In this document: in pieces, positions 17,397 through 29,051 of the stretch
Numbering within the stretch: the first letter of the stretch is position 1
Layout: every line of letters starts with the position of its first letter
Assembly (NCBI RefSeq): GCF_003063335.1
Contig: NZ_NERX01000001.1
Span: 310,001 to 374,000 of the forward strand
DNA length: 64,000 nucleotides
Direction of reading: 5' to 3'
Source: Limnohabitans sp. MMS-10A-192
GTDB lineage: Bacteria > Pseudomonadota > Gammaproteobacteria > Burkholderiales > Burkholderiaceae_C
Made by a program: the position numbers and the translations under genes
Notes under the pieces: model-generated
Databases searched by the model: none
What the model saw: only the letters and a program-made list of their open reading frames with translations
What the model was told of the DNA's origin: nothing

Positions 17397-17541
17397 GCTT
17401 GGCAAAATGAGATCGGCAAAATGGTTCGCCCTTCAGAAAACCCCGCACAGACGGGAAATGAGGGCGCCGTGCTCAAGTGTTCCTTTGAGCCTCCCTACAA
17501 TTGTAGGTTTCGCCGATCAGATAACCCTTCAGGAGACAGAC

Positions 17542-18066
17542 ATGGCCATTTACCAACTCGACGCGCACACCCCCGAAGTGGCCGACTCCGCATGGGTTGC
17601 CGACTCGGCGCAGGTCATGGGTGCTGTCAAGATCGCCAAAGACGCCAGCGTCTGGTTTGGCGTCACTGTGCGAGGTGACACCGAAAGCATCGACATCGGC
17701 GAGGGCAGCAACATCCAGGATGGCAGTGTCATGCACGCCGACCACGGCAAACCGATCAAGGTCGGCAAGCACGTGACGGTGGGCCACATGGTCATGCTAC
17801 ACGGCTGCACGATTGGTGACGAATCGCTGATCGGCATTGGCGCAGTGGTGCTCAACGGCGCCAAGATCGGCAAGAACTGCCTGGTGGGCGCAGGCTCTTT
17901 GGTGACCGAGGGCAAAGAGTTTCCTGATGGCTCCATGATCATGGGCACCCCCGCCAAGGTGGTGCGTGAATTGAGCGCCGAACAGATCGAAGGCCTGCGC
18001 CAAAGCGCTCGTCACTATGTTCAAAATGCGCAGCGCTTCAAAGCCGGGCTGAAGAAAATCGGCTGA
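17542..18066 (+). CDS. Gamma-carbonic anhydrase family hexapeptide-repeat protein
   Basis: A 174-residue left-handed beta-helix protein of the YrdA/PaaY/gamma-carbonic anhydrase family. Hexapeptide repeats run from about residue 15 to 135, for example [36 protein letters not shown] and [14 protein letters not shown]. The three zinc-binding His (in HAD, VGHMV and LHGC) are present. AGGAGACAGAC gives a strong ribosome site before the ATG. A 12-base palindrome CTACAATTGTAG lies 36 bases upstream. True carbonic anhydrase activity is not certain for this group. Confidence 0.9.
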   Translation: MAIYQLDAHTPEVADSAWVADSAQVMGAVKIAKDASVWFGVTVRGDTESIDIGEGSNIQDGSVMHADHGKPIKVGKHVTVGHMVMLHGCTIGDESLIGIGAVVLNGAKIGKNCLVGAGSLVTEGKEFPDGSMIMGTPAKVVRELSAEQIEGLRQSARHYVQNAQRFKAGLKKIG

Positions 18067-18117
18067 TTTTTATATTGTTAACTTTTGAGGATTGGCCAAC
18101 TGGCCGGTGAATTGACT

Positions 18118-19104
18118 TTGTCTGAACTCCATAAATTCATTTTTGAAGGCCTGCCGGTGCGCGGCATGCTCGTGCGCTTGACCGATGCCTGGCAAGACAT
18201 CCTGGCGCGTCGCGCTGCCAATTCCGAGACGGGTGCTTACCCGGCACCTGTGCGCCAATTGCTGGGCGAGATGGCCGCTGCCGGTGTGTTGATGCAGGGC
18301 AACATCAAGTTCAATGGCGCTTTGGTTTTGCAGATTTTTGGAGACGGTCCGGTCAAGCTGGGCGTGGTCGAAGTGCAGCCCGATTTCAGCTTGCGTGCCA
18401 CCTGCACACAGGTGGGGGATGTGGCCGATGACGCAACACTGAGCCAGATGGTCAACGTGAACAACCAGGGCCGCTGCGCCATCACGCTGGACCCGCAAGA
18501 CCGTTTGCCTGGGCAACAGCCTTACCAAGGTGTGGTCCCCTTGTTCGGTGACCAGGGCGAAAAGCTGGAGAACATCAGCGAAGTGCTGGAGCATTACATG
18601 CTGCAGTCCGAGCAGTTGGACACCGTGCTGGTGCTGGCGGCCGATGACAAGGTGGCGGCCGGTTTGCTGATCCAGCGCCTGCCGATCGAAGGCGAGGGCA
18701 ATCTGGGCGGCCAGGCGGATTCGGTGGAGCGCGAGGCGGCGCTGGGCCAAAGCGAAGACTTCAGCCGCATCGCGATTTTGACCAAGAGCCTCAAGCGCGA
18801 AGAGTTGCTCACGCTGGATGCCGAAACCATTTTCCACCGCTTGTACTGGGAAGAGCCGTTGGCCCGTTTTGAGCCGCTCATCGGTGAGACAGGTCCCCGT
18901 TTTGCTTGCCGTTGCAGCCGTGAGCGCGTGGGCAACATGATCCGCAGCCTGGGTACCGAAGAGGTGGAGAGCATCATCGCCGAGCGCGGACAGGTGGATG
19001 TGGGTTGCGATTTCTGCGGTGCCGAATACCGCTTTGATCCCGTGGACGCCGCAGGGCTGTTCACAGGCTTGAGCGCGGACTTGTCAGGCGGCTCGGTCCA
19101 CTGA
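18118..19104 (+). CDS. hslO: Hsp33 redox-regulated chaperonin
   Basis: A 328-residue holdase chaperone activated by oxidation. The start is placed at a TTG because the family begins SELHKFIFEGLPVRGMLVRL; an in-frame TTG at 18085 would add 11 residues. The C-terminal redox switch has the four zinc Cys as CRC (FACRCSRERV) and CDFC (VGCDFCGAEYRF), the standard CxC...CxxC arrangement. Lower-conserved central parts match the Hsp33 core. Its 3' end is convergent with the NadR-type kinase gene, 40 bases away. Confidence 0.92.
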   Translation: MSELHKFIFEGLPVRGMLVRLTDAWQDILARRAANSETGAYPAPVRQLLGEMAAAGVLMQGNIKFNGALVLQIFGDGPVKLGVVEVQPDFSLRATCTQVGDVADDATLSQMVNVNNQGRCAITLDPQDRLPGQQPYQGVVPLFGDQGEKLENISEVLEHYMLQSEQLDTVLVLAADDKVAAGLLIQRLPIEGEGNLGGQADSVEREAALGQSEDFSRIAILTKSLKREELLTLDAETIFHRLYWEEPLARFEPLIGETGPRFACRCSRERVGNMIRSLGTEEVESIIAERGQVDVGCDFCGAEYRFDPVDAAGLFTGLSADLSGGSVH

Positions 19105-19144
19105 TGGCTCGGTAGGGCGGGGCTGAAGCCGTCGACCTGCAGGG

Positions 19145-19810
19145 TCAAGCTGACCGCTGCGCCAGCAGGCCCGTGAACAGCTTGTGCTCGCAAGCGGGGT
19201 CGCTGCACTCGTTGCATTGCCAGACGGTGCGTCCTTGGTTGATGGCAAATTGTGCTTGCTCTCTCGTGCAGCGCGCGGCTTCGTCCTCGCCTTCCAGCCC
19301 CAAGGCCAGCAGGGCGTTGTTCAGCCGTTGATGACCCTGCCCATAGACCACTCGGAAGGCGATTCCTTCGCGCGCCAGCGCTTGCCTCACCAAGGTGTCC
19401 ACCGGCCCACGCACATGGGGGCCATCGCGTTGCAGGCCATCGGCCACCCAGAGCAAATCCAGCCCGGTGACCAGCGTGATGTCGTACTGCGCTTGGTGCG
19501 CCAAAGCCATGGGGTACAGGCTGTCGTCCTCAAACAGCATGTGGCTGTACACCGCGGTCATCAGGGGGGTGGTGTCGGAGATGACCCAGCCTGGCGCGGC
19601 TTGTTCCACGGCTTGCGCCTGCGCCCGGGCGATGGCCAGTTGTTCATGCGCTTGGGGTGTGCGGCCTTCGCGCTCGCACCAACTGCGCAAGATCTCGTCC
19701 ACCGTCTGCACTGCTTGGCCACGCAGGCGAATGACTTCGGCCAGTGCTTGCGTCAGCCAGGACTTGCCGGTGCTTTCTGCGCCAACGATGGCGATGCGGC
19801 GTACGCTCAT
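19145..19810 (-). CDS. NadR-type nicotinamide riboside kinase with cysteine-rich tail
   Basis: A 221-residue P-loop kinase related to the C-terminal kinase domain of NadR, without the NMN adenylyltransferase or helix-turn-helix domains. Walker A is IVGAESTGKSWLTQAL, and SDTTPLMTAVYSHM and LDLLWVADGLQRDG match the family. The start overlaps the stop of pnuC (ATGA), so the pair forms an uptake-and-phosphorylation unit for nicotinamide riboside feeding NAD. The last 30 residues hold WQCNECSDPACEHKLF, a cluster of Cys and His that could bind metal and is not part of the classic NadR kinase. Confidence 0.83.
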   Translation of the reverse strand: MSVRRIAIVGAESTGKSWLTQALAEVIRLRGQAVQTVDEILRSWCEREGRTPQAHEQLAIARAQAQAVEQAAPGWVISDTTPLMTAVYSHMLFEDDSLYPMALAHQAQYDITLVTGLDLLWVADGLQRDGPHVRGPVDTLVRQALAREGIAFRVVYGQGHQRLNNALLALGLEGEDEAARCTREQAQFAINQGRTVWQCNECSDPACEHKLFTGLLAQRSA

Positions 19811-20376
19811 GCGCGTGCCTTCATGCGGGTCTGCCAGGCCCGCCAGCCCCACACGCTCATGAGCGTGAAAAGCGCGTACAGCAAGCACGTGAGCCACAGG
19901 CCTTTGTAGGCAAACAGGGTCACGCTGATGACGTTGACCACCAGCCAGACCAGCCAGTTCTCGATGTATTTGCGCCCCAGCAGGGCTTGGCCCACCAGGC
20001 TCAAGGCGGTGGGCAGCGCGTCCCACCAGGCCACATCGCTGTCGGTGAAGGTTTGCAGCAGCAAGGCCAAAGCCGGCCACAGCAGCACCGAGGCCAGCAC
20101 CACCAGGGTCCAGCCCTTGCGCGACAAGCGCTGAATGACCAAAGCCGGTTGGGCATCGTCGCCCGTGCGCAGCCATTGCCACCAGCCCCACAGGGCCAGC
20201 GCGGCAAACACCAGCTGCAAAGCGGCTTCGCCATACAAGAGGCTGTCTTTGAACACAAAAAAGTAGAGGAGGGCGCTGACGATGGCCAGCGGCCAGCTCC
20301 AATGCAGCTCGCGGATGCTGCACACCACCATCACCAAGCCCAGCACAAAGCCGGCGATCTCGGTGGGGGTCATCAT
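19807..20376 (-). CDS. pnuC: Nicotinamide riboside transporter PnuC
   Basis: A 189-residue inner-membrane protein with about seven helices, matching PnuC (start TPTEIAGFVLGLVMVVC, and the Trp-rich LWGWWQWLRTG and ENWLVWLVVNVISV segments that line the substrate site). It moves nicotinamide riboside down its gradient; the adjacent kinase traps it. Its start overlaps the ftsB stop, and two consecutive ATG codons (20376, 20373) are possible starts. It is the sixth gene of the pyrG-led transcript. Confidence 0.9.
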   Translation of the reverse strand: MMTPTEIAGFVLGLVMVVCSIRELHWSWPLAIVSALLYFFVFKDSLLYGEAALQLVFAALALWGWWQWLRTGDDAQPALVIQRLSRKGWTLVVLASVLLWPALALLLQTFTDSDVAWWDALPTALSLVGQALLGRKYIENWLVWLVVNVISVTLFAYKGLWLTCLLYALFTLMSVWGWRAWQTRMKARA

Positions 20377-20648
20377 TTGGCGATCTGAACGAAGATTTCG
20401 TTGGCCTTGACCATGCCCAGTTCTTGACGGGCTCGCTCTTCGACCATGCTCAAGCCTTCTTTGAGGTCATTGACCTCGGCGTTGAGCTGCTCGTTGGTGC
20501 GGCGAGCTTCTTCGTTGGACGCCTTTTGCTGCTGGAGCTCATGCTCCATCTTGGCCACATTGGGCAAACCGCCGCGCCCGAACCACAACTGAGCATTCAC
20601 GATCACCAGCAAGGTGATCAGCACGATGGGGACGAGGCGGTTGCCCAT
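20373..20648 (-). CDS. ftsB: Cell division protein FtsB
   Basis: A 91-residue bitopic membrane protein: short N-terminus, one helix (LVPIVLITLLVIVNAQLW) and a periplasmic coiled coil (KMEHELQQQKASNEEARRTN onward) ending with RARQELGMVKANEIFVQI, typical of FtsB/DivIC. It forms the FtsQLB complex that activates septal peptidoglycan synthesis. Its place directly downstream of eno is the conserved arrangement in beta- and gammaproteobacteria. Confidence 0.93.
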   Translation of the reverse strand: MGNRLVPIVLITLLVIVNAQLWFGRGGLPNVAKMEHELQQQKASNEEARRTNEQLNAEVNDLKEGLSMVEERARQELGMVKANEIFVQIAK

Positions 20649-20659
20649 GTCTGTCGGTC

Positions 20660-21958
<1,299 letters not shown>

Positions 21959-21979
21959 TCAATTTAAAAATAAAAGGGG

Positions 21980-22263
21980 TTAAAGACCTTCGACCACGAC
22001 CATGCGCATGATGGCCGCACCGGCTCGGGCTTCGCGGGCTTTGATGTACTCGGGCACTTCATAGAAGGCCTTGGCCGCTTCAAAGGTCGCGAATTTCAAA
22101 ATCACGATGCGCTCGGGCGACCAGTCGCCTTCGAGCACTTCCACCTGGCCACCCCGCACACAGACTTCTGCGCCCGTGGCTTGCATGGCTGCGGTGGACC
22201 ACTTTTTGTACTCTTCGTACTGGGTCGGGTTGGTCACCTGGACGTTGGCGATGATATAGCCGC

Positions 22264-22267
<4 letters not shown>
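21980..22267 (-). CDS. DUF1330 family protein
   Basis: A 95-residue dimeric alpha/beta-barrel type protein of the DUF1330 family (begins [20 protein letters not shown]; contains [11 protein letters not shown] and [19 protein letters not shown]). Function unknown. The start is set by the ATG overlapping the kdsA stop (ATGA), while the frame remains open upstream within kdsA. Its position between kdsA and eno is, from memory, typical of Comamonadaceae-like genomes. Confidence 0.87.
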
Positions 22268-23118
<851 letters not shown>

Positions 23119-23148
23119 GGCAGTGTCCTGTTGAATGGGGCTATGGGC

Positions 23149-24861
<1,713 letters not shown>

Positions 24862-25042
24862 TCATACCCACGTGGAGCTGTTTTGTGGTGTGTTTCCGCG
24901 CTGAGGCGGGCGCAGGCCGGTCGTGCTCATAACTCGCTTCGCTCGCCAAATCGCCCGATCCGGCCAGCGCCCGTCTCAGCGCTACACCGCCTCCGCAGGG
25001 GTGCTTGGGTGCAGCTTCAGGTCGGGGCTGGAGCCGCCGACC

Positions 25043-25062
25043 ACACCTGTGGGTACAGGTGT
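25043..25062. promoter_or_regulatory. Perfect 8-base inverted repeat upstream of coaBC
   Basis: ACACCTGT, the loop GGGT and ACAGGTGT form a perfect hairpin or dyad 28 bases before the coaBC start. No T-run follows, so it is not a normal terminator for pyrG-side transcription. It may be an operator or an mRNA leader structure. Nothing else was found in 24796-25090. Confidence 0.4.
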
Positions 25063-25090
25063 TCATGGGCTCTCTGCTACATTCCCCGCC

Positions 25091-26302
25091 ATGAGCACAT
25101 TGGTTGGAAAACACATCGTTCTTGGCTTGTCGGGCGGCATTGCGGCCTTCAAGTCAGCGGAACTCTGCCGCGCTTTGGTCAAGGCGGGCTGCACGGTGCA
25201 GGTCGTCATGACCGAGGCGGCTGAGCAATTCATGACCGCAGTGACCCTGCAGGCCTTGTCAGGTCGGCCGGTCTACACCTCGCAGTGGGACACCCGCGAA
25301 GCCAACAACATGGCGCACATCAACTTGAGCCGTGAGGCCGATGCGATTGTGGTGGCGCCTGCCAGTGCGGATTTCATGGCCAAGCTCTTGCATGGCCGGG
25401 CTGATGAATTGCTCAGCCTGATGTGCTTGGCGCGGCCCTTGGACAAAGTGCCCTTGATCGTGGCCCCGGCCATGAACCGCGAAATGTGGGCCAACCCGGC
25501 CACCCAGCGCAATGTGGCGCAGCTCAAATTGGATGGCGTGCATGTGCTGGACGTGGGGCAGGGCGATCAGGCCTGCGGCGAAACGGGTGACGGCCGCATG
25601 CTGGAAGCCGAAGAAATTCTGGAAGACCTGGAGGCGTTTTTTGCGCCCAAGACCTTGGCGGGCCAACATGTGCTGGTCACGGCAGGGCCCACTTACGAAG
25701 CCATCGACCCGGTGCGCGGCATCACCAATTTGTCCAGCGGCAAGATGGGTTTTGCCATTGCCCGAGCTGCCCGCATGGCGGGTGCCGAAGTGAGCTTGGT
25801 CGCCGGGCCTGTGCATTTGCCCACGCCACGCGGTGTGCAGCGCATCGATGTGCGTTCGGCCCGTCAGATGCTGGACGCGGTGCAGGCGCAGGTAGACAAG
25901 GCCTCGGTCTTTGTGGCCACGGCCGCTGTGGCCGATTGGCGGCCTGACACCCAGGCCGATCAAAAGATCAAAAAAGACGGCTCGGGTCAGACGCCGGCGC
26001 TGAAGTTTGTGGAGAACCCCGACATCTTGGCCACCGTGGCGCAATCGGCTCGGGCCCAGTCCGGCGTCTTGTTTTGTGTCGGTTTTGCCGCAGAAAGCCA
26101 CGACCTGCTGACCCATGCCACCGTCAAGCGTGTCCGCAAAGGGGTGCCGCTTTTGGTCGGCAACATCGGCCCGGCCACATTTGGGCAGGACGACAACGCC
26201 TTGCTCTTGGTGGACGATGCCGGTGCCCGTGAATTGCCGCATGCCAGCAAACAGGCCTTGGCTGGGCAACTCATCGCAGACATTGCCCGCCGTTTGAAAT
26301 GA
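25091..26302 (+). CDS. coaBC: Bifunctional phosphopantothenoylcysteine decarboxylase/synthetase
   Basis: A 403-residue coenzyme A biosynthesis enzyme. The N-terminal flavoprotein CoaC part (residues 1-190) has GKHIVLGLSGGIAAFKS, the catalytic His in AHINLSREADAIVVAPASAD and APAMNREMW. The CoaB part (about 190-400) has VTAGPTYEAIDPVRGITNLS, SSGKMGFAIARAA and the Lys motif KIKKDG. The start ATG is the one giving the family N-terminus; the frame is open for 56 codons upstream without likeness. dut follows after 52 bases on the same strand. Confidence 0.95.
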   Translation: MSTLVGKHIVLGLSGGIAAFKSAELCRALVKAGCTVQVVMTEAAEQFMTAVTLQALSGRPVYTSQWDTREANNMAHINLSREADAIVVAPASADFMAKLLHGRADELLSLMCLARPLDKVPLIVAPAMNREMWANPATQRNVAQLKLDGVHVLDVGQGDQACGETGDGRMLEAEEILEDLEAFFAPKTLAGQHVLVTAGPTYEAIDPVRGITNLSSGKMGFAIARAARMAGAEVSLVAGPVHLPTPRGVQRIDVRSARQMLDAVQAQVDKASVFVATAAVADWRPDTQADQKIKKDGSGQTPALKFVENPDILATVAQSARAQSGVLFCVGFAAESHDLLTHATVKRVRKGVPLLVGNIGPATFGQDDNALLLVDDAGARELPHASKQALAGQLIADIARRLK

Positions 26303-26354
26303 TTCTTCCGCGTGACATGGCCTGATCGGTCATGCCCTTCAATTTGGACAACCC

Positions 26355-26804
26355 ATGAACATCGACCTCAAAATCATCGACGCCCGCATGGCCGAACAAC
26401 TGCCCGCTTATGCCACCTCTGGCAGTGCCGGTCTGGATTTGCGGGCTTGTCTGGATGCGCCTTTGACCTTGCAGCCCAATGCCTGGCAGTTGGTGCCCAC
26501 CGGCATTGCGGTGCACCTGAAAGACCCGGGTTATGCCGCCATGCTTTTGCCCCGCTCGGGCCTGGGCCACAAGCACGGCATCGTGCTGGGCAATCTGGTG
26601 GGCTTGATCGACAGCGACTACCAAGGCCAGCTGATGGTCAGTGCCTGGAACCGCAGCGATGTGGCTTTCACGATAGAGCCCATGGAGCGCATCGCTCAAA
26701 TGGTGATCGTGCCCGTCGTGCAGGCCACGTTCAATGTGGTCAATGAGTTTGACGCACCCAGCGAGCGTGGCGAAGGCGGCTACGGCTCGACGGGCAAGAA
26801 ATAA
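26355..26804 (+). CDS. dut: dUTP diphosphatase
   Basis: A 149-residue trimeric dUTPase that keeps uracil out of DNA and supplies dUMP. The five family motifs are visible: [43 protein letters not shown] and the C-terminal arm [11 protein letters not shown]. Located just after coaBC, a frequent pairing in proteobacteria. The stop is convergent with the FKBP gene. Confidence 0.96.
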   Translation: MNIDLKIIDARMAEQLPAYATSGSAGLDLRACLDAPLTLQPNAWQLVPTGIAVHLKDPGYAAMLLPRSGLGHKHGIVLGNLVGLIDSDYQGQLMVSAWNRSDVAFTIEPMERIAQMVIVPVVQATFNVVNEFDAPSERGEGGYGSTGKK

Positions 26805-26819
26805 ACGCCCTTCAGGGCG
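26796..26819 (-). terminator. Terminator-like hairpin for the FKBP gene
   Basis: On the minus strand CGCCC-TGAA-GGGCG forms a five-pair stem, followed by TTTATTTCTT. It lies in the 25-base gap between the convergent dut and FKBP genes and partly overlaps the dut stop region. The short stem makes it moderate evidence only. Confidence 0.45.
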
Positions 26820-26829
26820 CTGGTTGGAG

Positions 26830-27363
26830 TCAGTGCAGTGTGGGGCCTGTCGGGATGCCCTCGTCGCCCACTTCGATTTTGAAGAACCCTGTGCCGCAGG
26901 TGCCGCTGCCCACTTCGGCTTCGGTCGGTTCGCGCACCGATTCGACTTTCAGGCTCAAACGCAAAGCGATGCCCGACAAAGGGTGGTTGCCGTCCAGCAC
27001 CACGTGTTCGGGGTAAATTTCGGTCACGGTGTAGAGCACGTTGCGCGGGGCATCGGGGTGGCAACCTTCAGGCAAGGCCGTGCCCTCGATGGTGAGGCCT
27101 TCTTCCAAGCCGGCCGGGAAGAGGGCAAGCGGTTCCAGAAAAAGCAACTGGTCGTCGAAGTCGCCAAACGCGTCTTCAGGTTCGAGTTGCAGATTCACTT
27201 GGGCGCCTTTTTCGTGGCCTTGCAGGGCTTCCTCGATCTTGGGCAGCAAATCTTGGCCGCCAATGAAAAATTCCACGGGCTCGTCGAGGGTGTCCAGAAC
27301 TTCGCCCAGGGTGTCTTTGAGTGTCCAGGTCAGTGCGACCACAGAAGGTGTCTTGATTTCCAT
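26830..27363 (-). CDS. FKBP-type peptidyl-prolyl isomerase, SlyD-like
   Basis: A 177-residue protein of the SlyD/FkpB branch of FKBPs. It opens with a beta strand region (VVALTWTLKDTLGEVLDTLDEP), then EFFIGGQDLLPKIEEALQGH and EDAFGDFDDQLL, with an insert-in-flap chaperone domain from about residue 70 to 130 (DGNHPLSGIALRLSLKV closes it). The His-rich metal-binding tail of E. coli SlyD is missing; instead the tail has GSGTCGTGFFK. It should assist protein folding in the cytoplasm. Confidence 0.87.
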   Translation of the reverse strand: MEIKTPSVVALTWTLKDTLGEVLDTLDEPVEFFIGGQDLLPKIEEALQGHEKGAQVNLQLEPEDAFGDFDDQLLFLEPLALFPAGLEEGLTIEGTALPEGCHPDAPRNVLYTVTEIYPEHVVLDGNHPLSGIALRLSLKVESVREPTEAEVGSGTCGTGFFKIEVGDEGIPTGPTLH

Positions 27364-27449
27364 AGGACAATTGTCGCAGTTTGGCGGCCGGTTTTGGCCG
27401 CCTTGGCTATGAAGCGGTGCTGTAAACGCACCGCCAACGGAATCGGAAC

Positions 27450-28571
27450 ATGCACACAGAACAACCGCTGGCCCTGCTCGGGGGCCTCACGCCCAGCCAA
27501 TTCATGAAGCGCCATTGGCAGAAGAAGCCTTTGCTGGTGCGCAATGCGATCCCGGGTTTTGTGCCCTGCGTGAACCGCTCCGAATTGGTGGCCCTGGCAG
27601 GGCTTGAGGGCGTGGAGTCGCGCCTCATCATCGATTCCGACAAGGGCTGGAAGATGAAGCATGGCCCGCTCGCCAAACGCAGCTTGCCACCCTTCAGCCA
27701 GAAAAAATGGACTTTTCTGGTGCAAGGCGTTGACGTGCACCACGACGGCGTACATGCCTTGATGCAACAGTTTCGCTTTGTGCCTGATGCGCGTCTGGAC
27801 GATCTGATGATCAGCTTTGCCACCGACGGCGGCGGCGTGGGTCCGCACTTTGACAGCTACGACGTCTTTTTGTTGCAGGCGCACGGCCAGCGCCGCTGGC
27901 GCATTGGCCGCAACAAAGACCTGACGCTGCAGCCCGGCGTGCCGCTGAAGATTTTGCAAAACTTCGAGGCCGAAGAAGAGTTTGTGCTCAACCCAGGGGA
28001 CATGCTGTACCTGCCGCCCAAGTACGCGCACGACGGCATTGCCCAGGGCGAGTGCATGACCTGGTCGATTGGTTTTCGCTCTCCTCAGCAAGGCGAGTTG
28101 GCTCGGGAGATCTTGCTGGGCCTGGCCGACGAAGCGTTTGACGGTGTGGGCGACGCCCTGTATCGCGACCCCAAGCAGAGCGCCGTCAGCGCACCTGCGG
28201 CCATGCCTGCAGCGCTGGGTGACTTCGCCCGCGAAGCGATCGCCCAAGCGCTGAAAGACCCGCACCTGGTGGACAGTCTTCTGGGTGAATACCTGACCGA
28301 GCCCAAAGCCAATGTGTGGTTCGATCCGGTTGATGCCGATCCCGATGTCTCGCAAGGCGTGCAACTCGATCGACGCACCAAAATGATGTACGACGAACGT
28401 CACATCTTCATCAACGGCGAAAGCTTTCGCGTGGCGGGCAAAGATGCGCGTCACTTGCGGCAACTGGCCGATGAACGTCAACTGCCCGCGGCCAAGTTGT
28501 CGCAGATGAGTGAGCCGGCCCGAGAGGCCCTGGAAGATTGGATGTCGGCCGGCTGGCTGAAAACCCTCTAG
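27450..28571 (+). CDS. RoxA/YcfD-type JmjC cupin oxygenase (ribosomal protein L16 arginine hydroxylase-like)
   Basis: A 373-residue Fe(II)/2-oxoglutarate oxygenase. The iron triad is visible as His133, Asp135 (GPHFDSYDVF) and His194 (YLPPKYAHDG). The N-terminal LTPSQFMKRHWQKKPLLVR is typical of YcfD/RoxA, which hydroxylates an Arg of ribosomal protein L16, and the C-terminal winged-helix region (from about residue 270) is also present. It is divergent from the FKBP gene. Target identity is inferred from the family. Confidence 0.87.
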   Translation: MHTEQPLALLGGLTPSQFMKRHWQKKPLLVRNAIPGFVPCVNRSELVALAGLEGVESRLIIDSDKGWKMKHGPLAKRSLPPFSQKKWTFLVQGVDVHHDGVHALMQQFRFVPDARLDDLMISFATDGGGVGPHFDSYDVFLLQAHGQRRWRIGRNKDLTLQPGVPLKILQNFEAEEEFVLNPGDMLYLPPKYAHDGIAQGECMTWSIGFRSPQQGELAREILLGLADEAFDGVGDALYRDPKQSAVSAPAAMPAALGDFAREAIAQALKDPHLVDSLLGEYLTEPKANVWFDPVDADPDVSQGVQLDRRTKMMYDERHIFINGESFRVAGKDARHLRQLADERQLPAAKLSQMSEPAREALEDWMSAGWLKTL

Positions 28572-28615
28572 GGATCTTCCCTGAATACGGCTGTTACTGA
28601 AGGTTTCATGTCAGT

Positions 28616-28645
28616 TTGGTGTGTCGCAAAGTTAAACGCTATAAT
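28616..28645 (+). promoter_or_regulatory. Sigma70-type promoter of the small lipoprotein gene
   Basis: A perfect TATAAT (28640-28645) is preceded at 18 bases by TTGGTG (28616-28621). Transcription would begin near 28652, about 100 bases before the lipoprotein ATG and at the edge of the leader hairpin. The -35 element is only a partial match. Confidence 0.6.
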
Positions 28646-28647
28646 TT

Positions 28648-28690
28648 AAGACTGAGCACAAAAGAGCTCGAGTGCTTTTGTCTCGGTCTT
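28648..28690 (+). other. Long leader hairpin at the predicted mRNA 5' end
   Basis: AAGACTGAGCACAAAAG (28648-28664) pairs with CTTTTGTCTCGGTCTT (28675-28690): nine pairs including one G-T, a bulged C, then seven pairs, closed by a ten-base loop. No T-run follows, so it is not a simple terminator. It sits at the likely transcription start and ends 65 bases before the ATG. A 5' stabilising structure, attenuator or small-RNA target is possible. Confidence 0.6.
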
Positions 28691-28755
28691 AATTACCGTC
28701 TTGGTCATTAAGGCAGTTTCCGGAAATTGTTTTAACCCCTATAAGGAAAATCATC

Positions 28756-28956
28756 ATGAACAAGTCCCTCGTTTTGGCCGCCGTGATCGCTGCTGCTGCT
28801 TTGGCCGCTTGCGGTAAAAAAGAAGAAGCCGCTGCTCCTGCTGCTCCCGTGGCTGCTCCTGCTGCCGCTCCAGCTGCTGACGCATCCGCTGCTCCTGCTG
28901 CCGCTCCAGCTGCTGACGCATCTGCTGCTCCTGCTGCCGCTCCAGCTGCCAAGTAA
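28756..28956 (+). CDS. Small Ala/Pro-repeat lipoprotein
   Basis: A 66-residue protein with a lipoprotein signal (MNKSLVLAAVIAAAALAACGKKE, lipobox LAAC, Cys19) followed almost wholly by Ala and Pro. A 12-residue unit (DASAAPAAAPAA) is repeated in tandem, and the DNA shows the matching 36-base duplication. A ribosome site (ATAAGGAAAA) and strong promoter precede it and a strong terminator follows, so it is likely well expressed alone. It is probably a flexible surface or periplasmic lipoprotein; no function is known. Copy number of the repeat may vary. Confidence 0.85.
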   Translation: MNKSLVLAAVIAAAALAACGKKEEAAAPAAPVAAPAAAPAADASAAPAAAPAADASAAPAAAPAAK

Positions 28957-28993
28957 TTGCTTGGATGATTCCTGGCGCAAGTCGGGAATGCAT

Positions 28994-29022
28994 AAAAAAA
29001 CCCCGCATTGCGGGGTTTTTTT
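28994..29022. terminator. Strong bidirectional rho-independent terminator
   Basis: AAAAAAA-CCCCGC-ATT-GCGGGG-TTTTTTT: a perfect six-pair GC stem flanked by A and T runs on both sides. It can end the lipoprotein transcript on the plus strand and the dapA-bamC transcript on the minus strand. Confidence 0.92.
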
Positions 29023-29051
29023 ATGGCTGGGCCGTGGCCCGCTTGAACAGA

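Noticed and set aside
17495-17506. CTACAATTGTAG palindrome as an operator for the carbonic anhydrase-like gene
   Set aside because: A 12-base palindrome is short and may simply be a -10 region; no -35 or regulator could be tied to it.
19811-20323. N-terminal extension of the NadR-type kinase
   Set aside because: This part is the shifted frame of pnuC; the kinase begins with its P-loop region right after the ATG at 19810.
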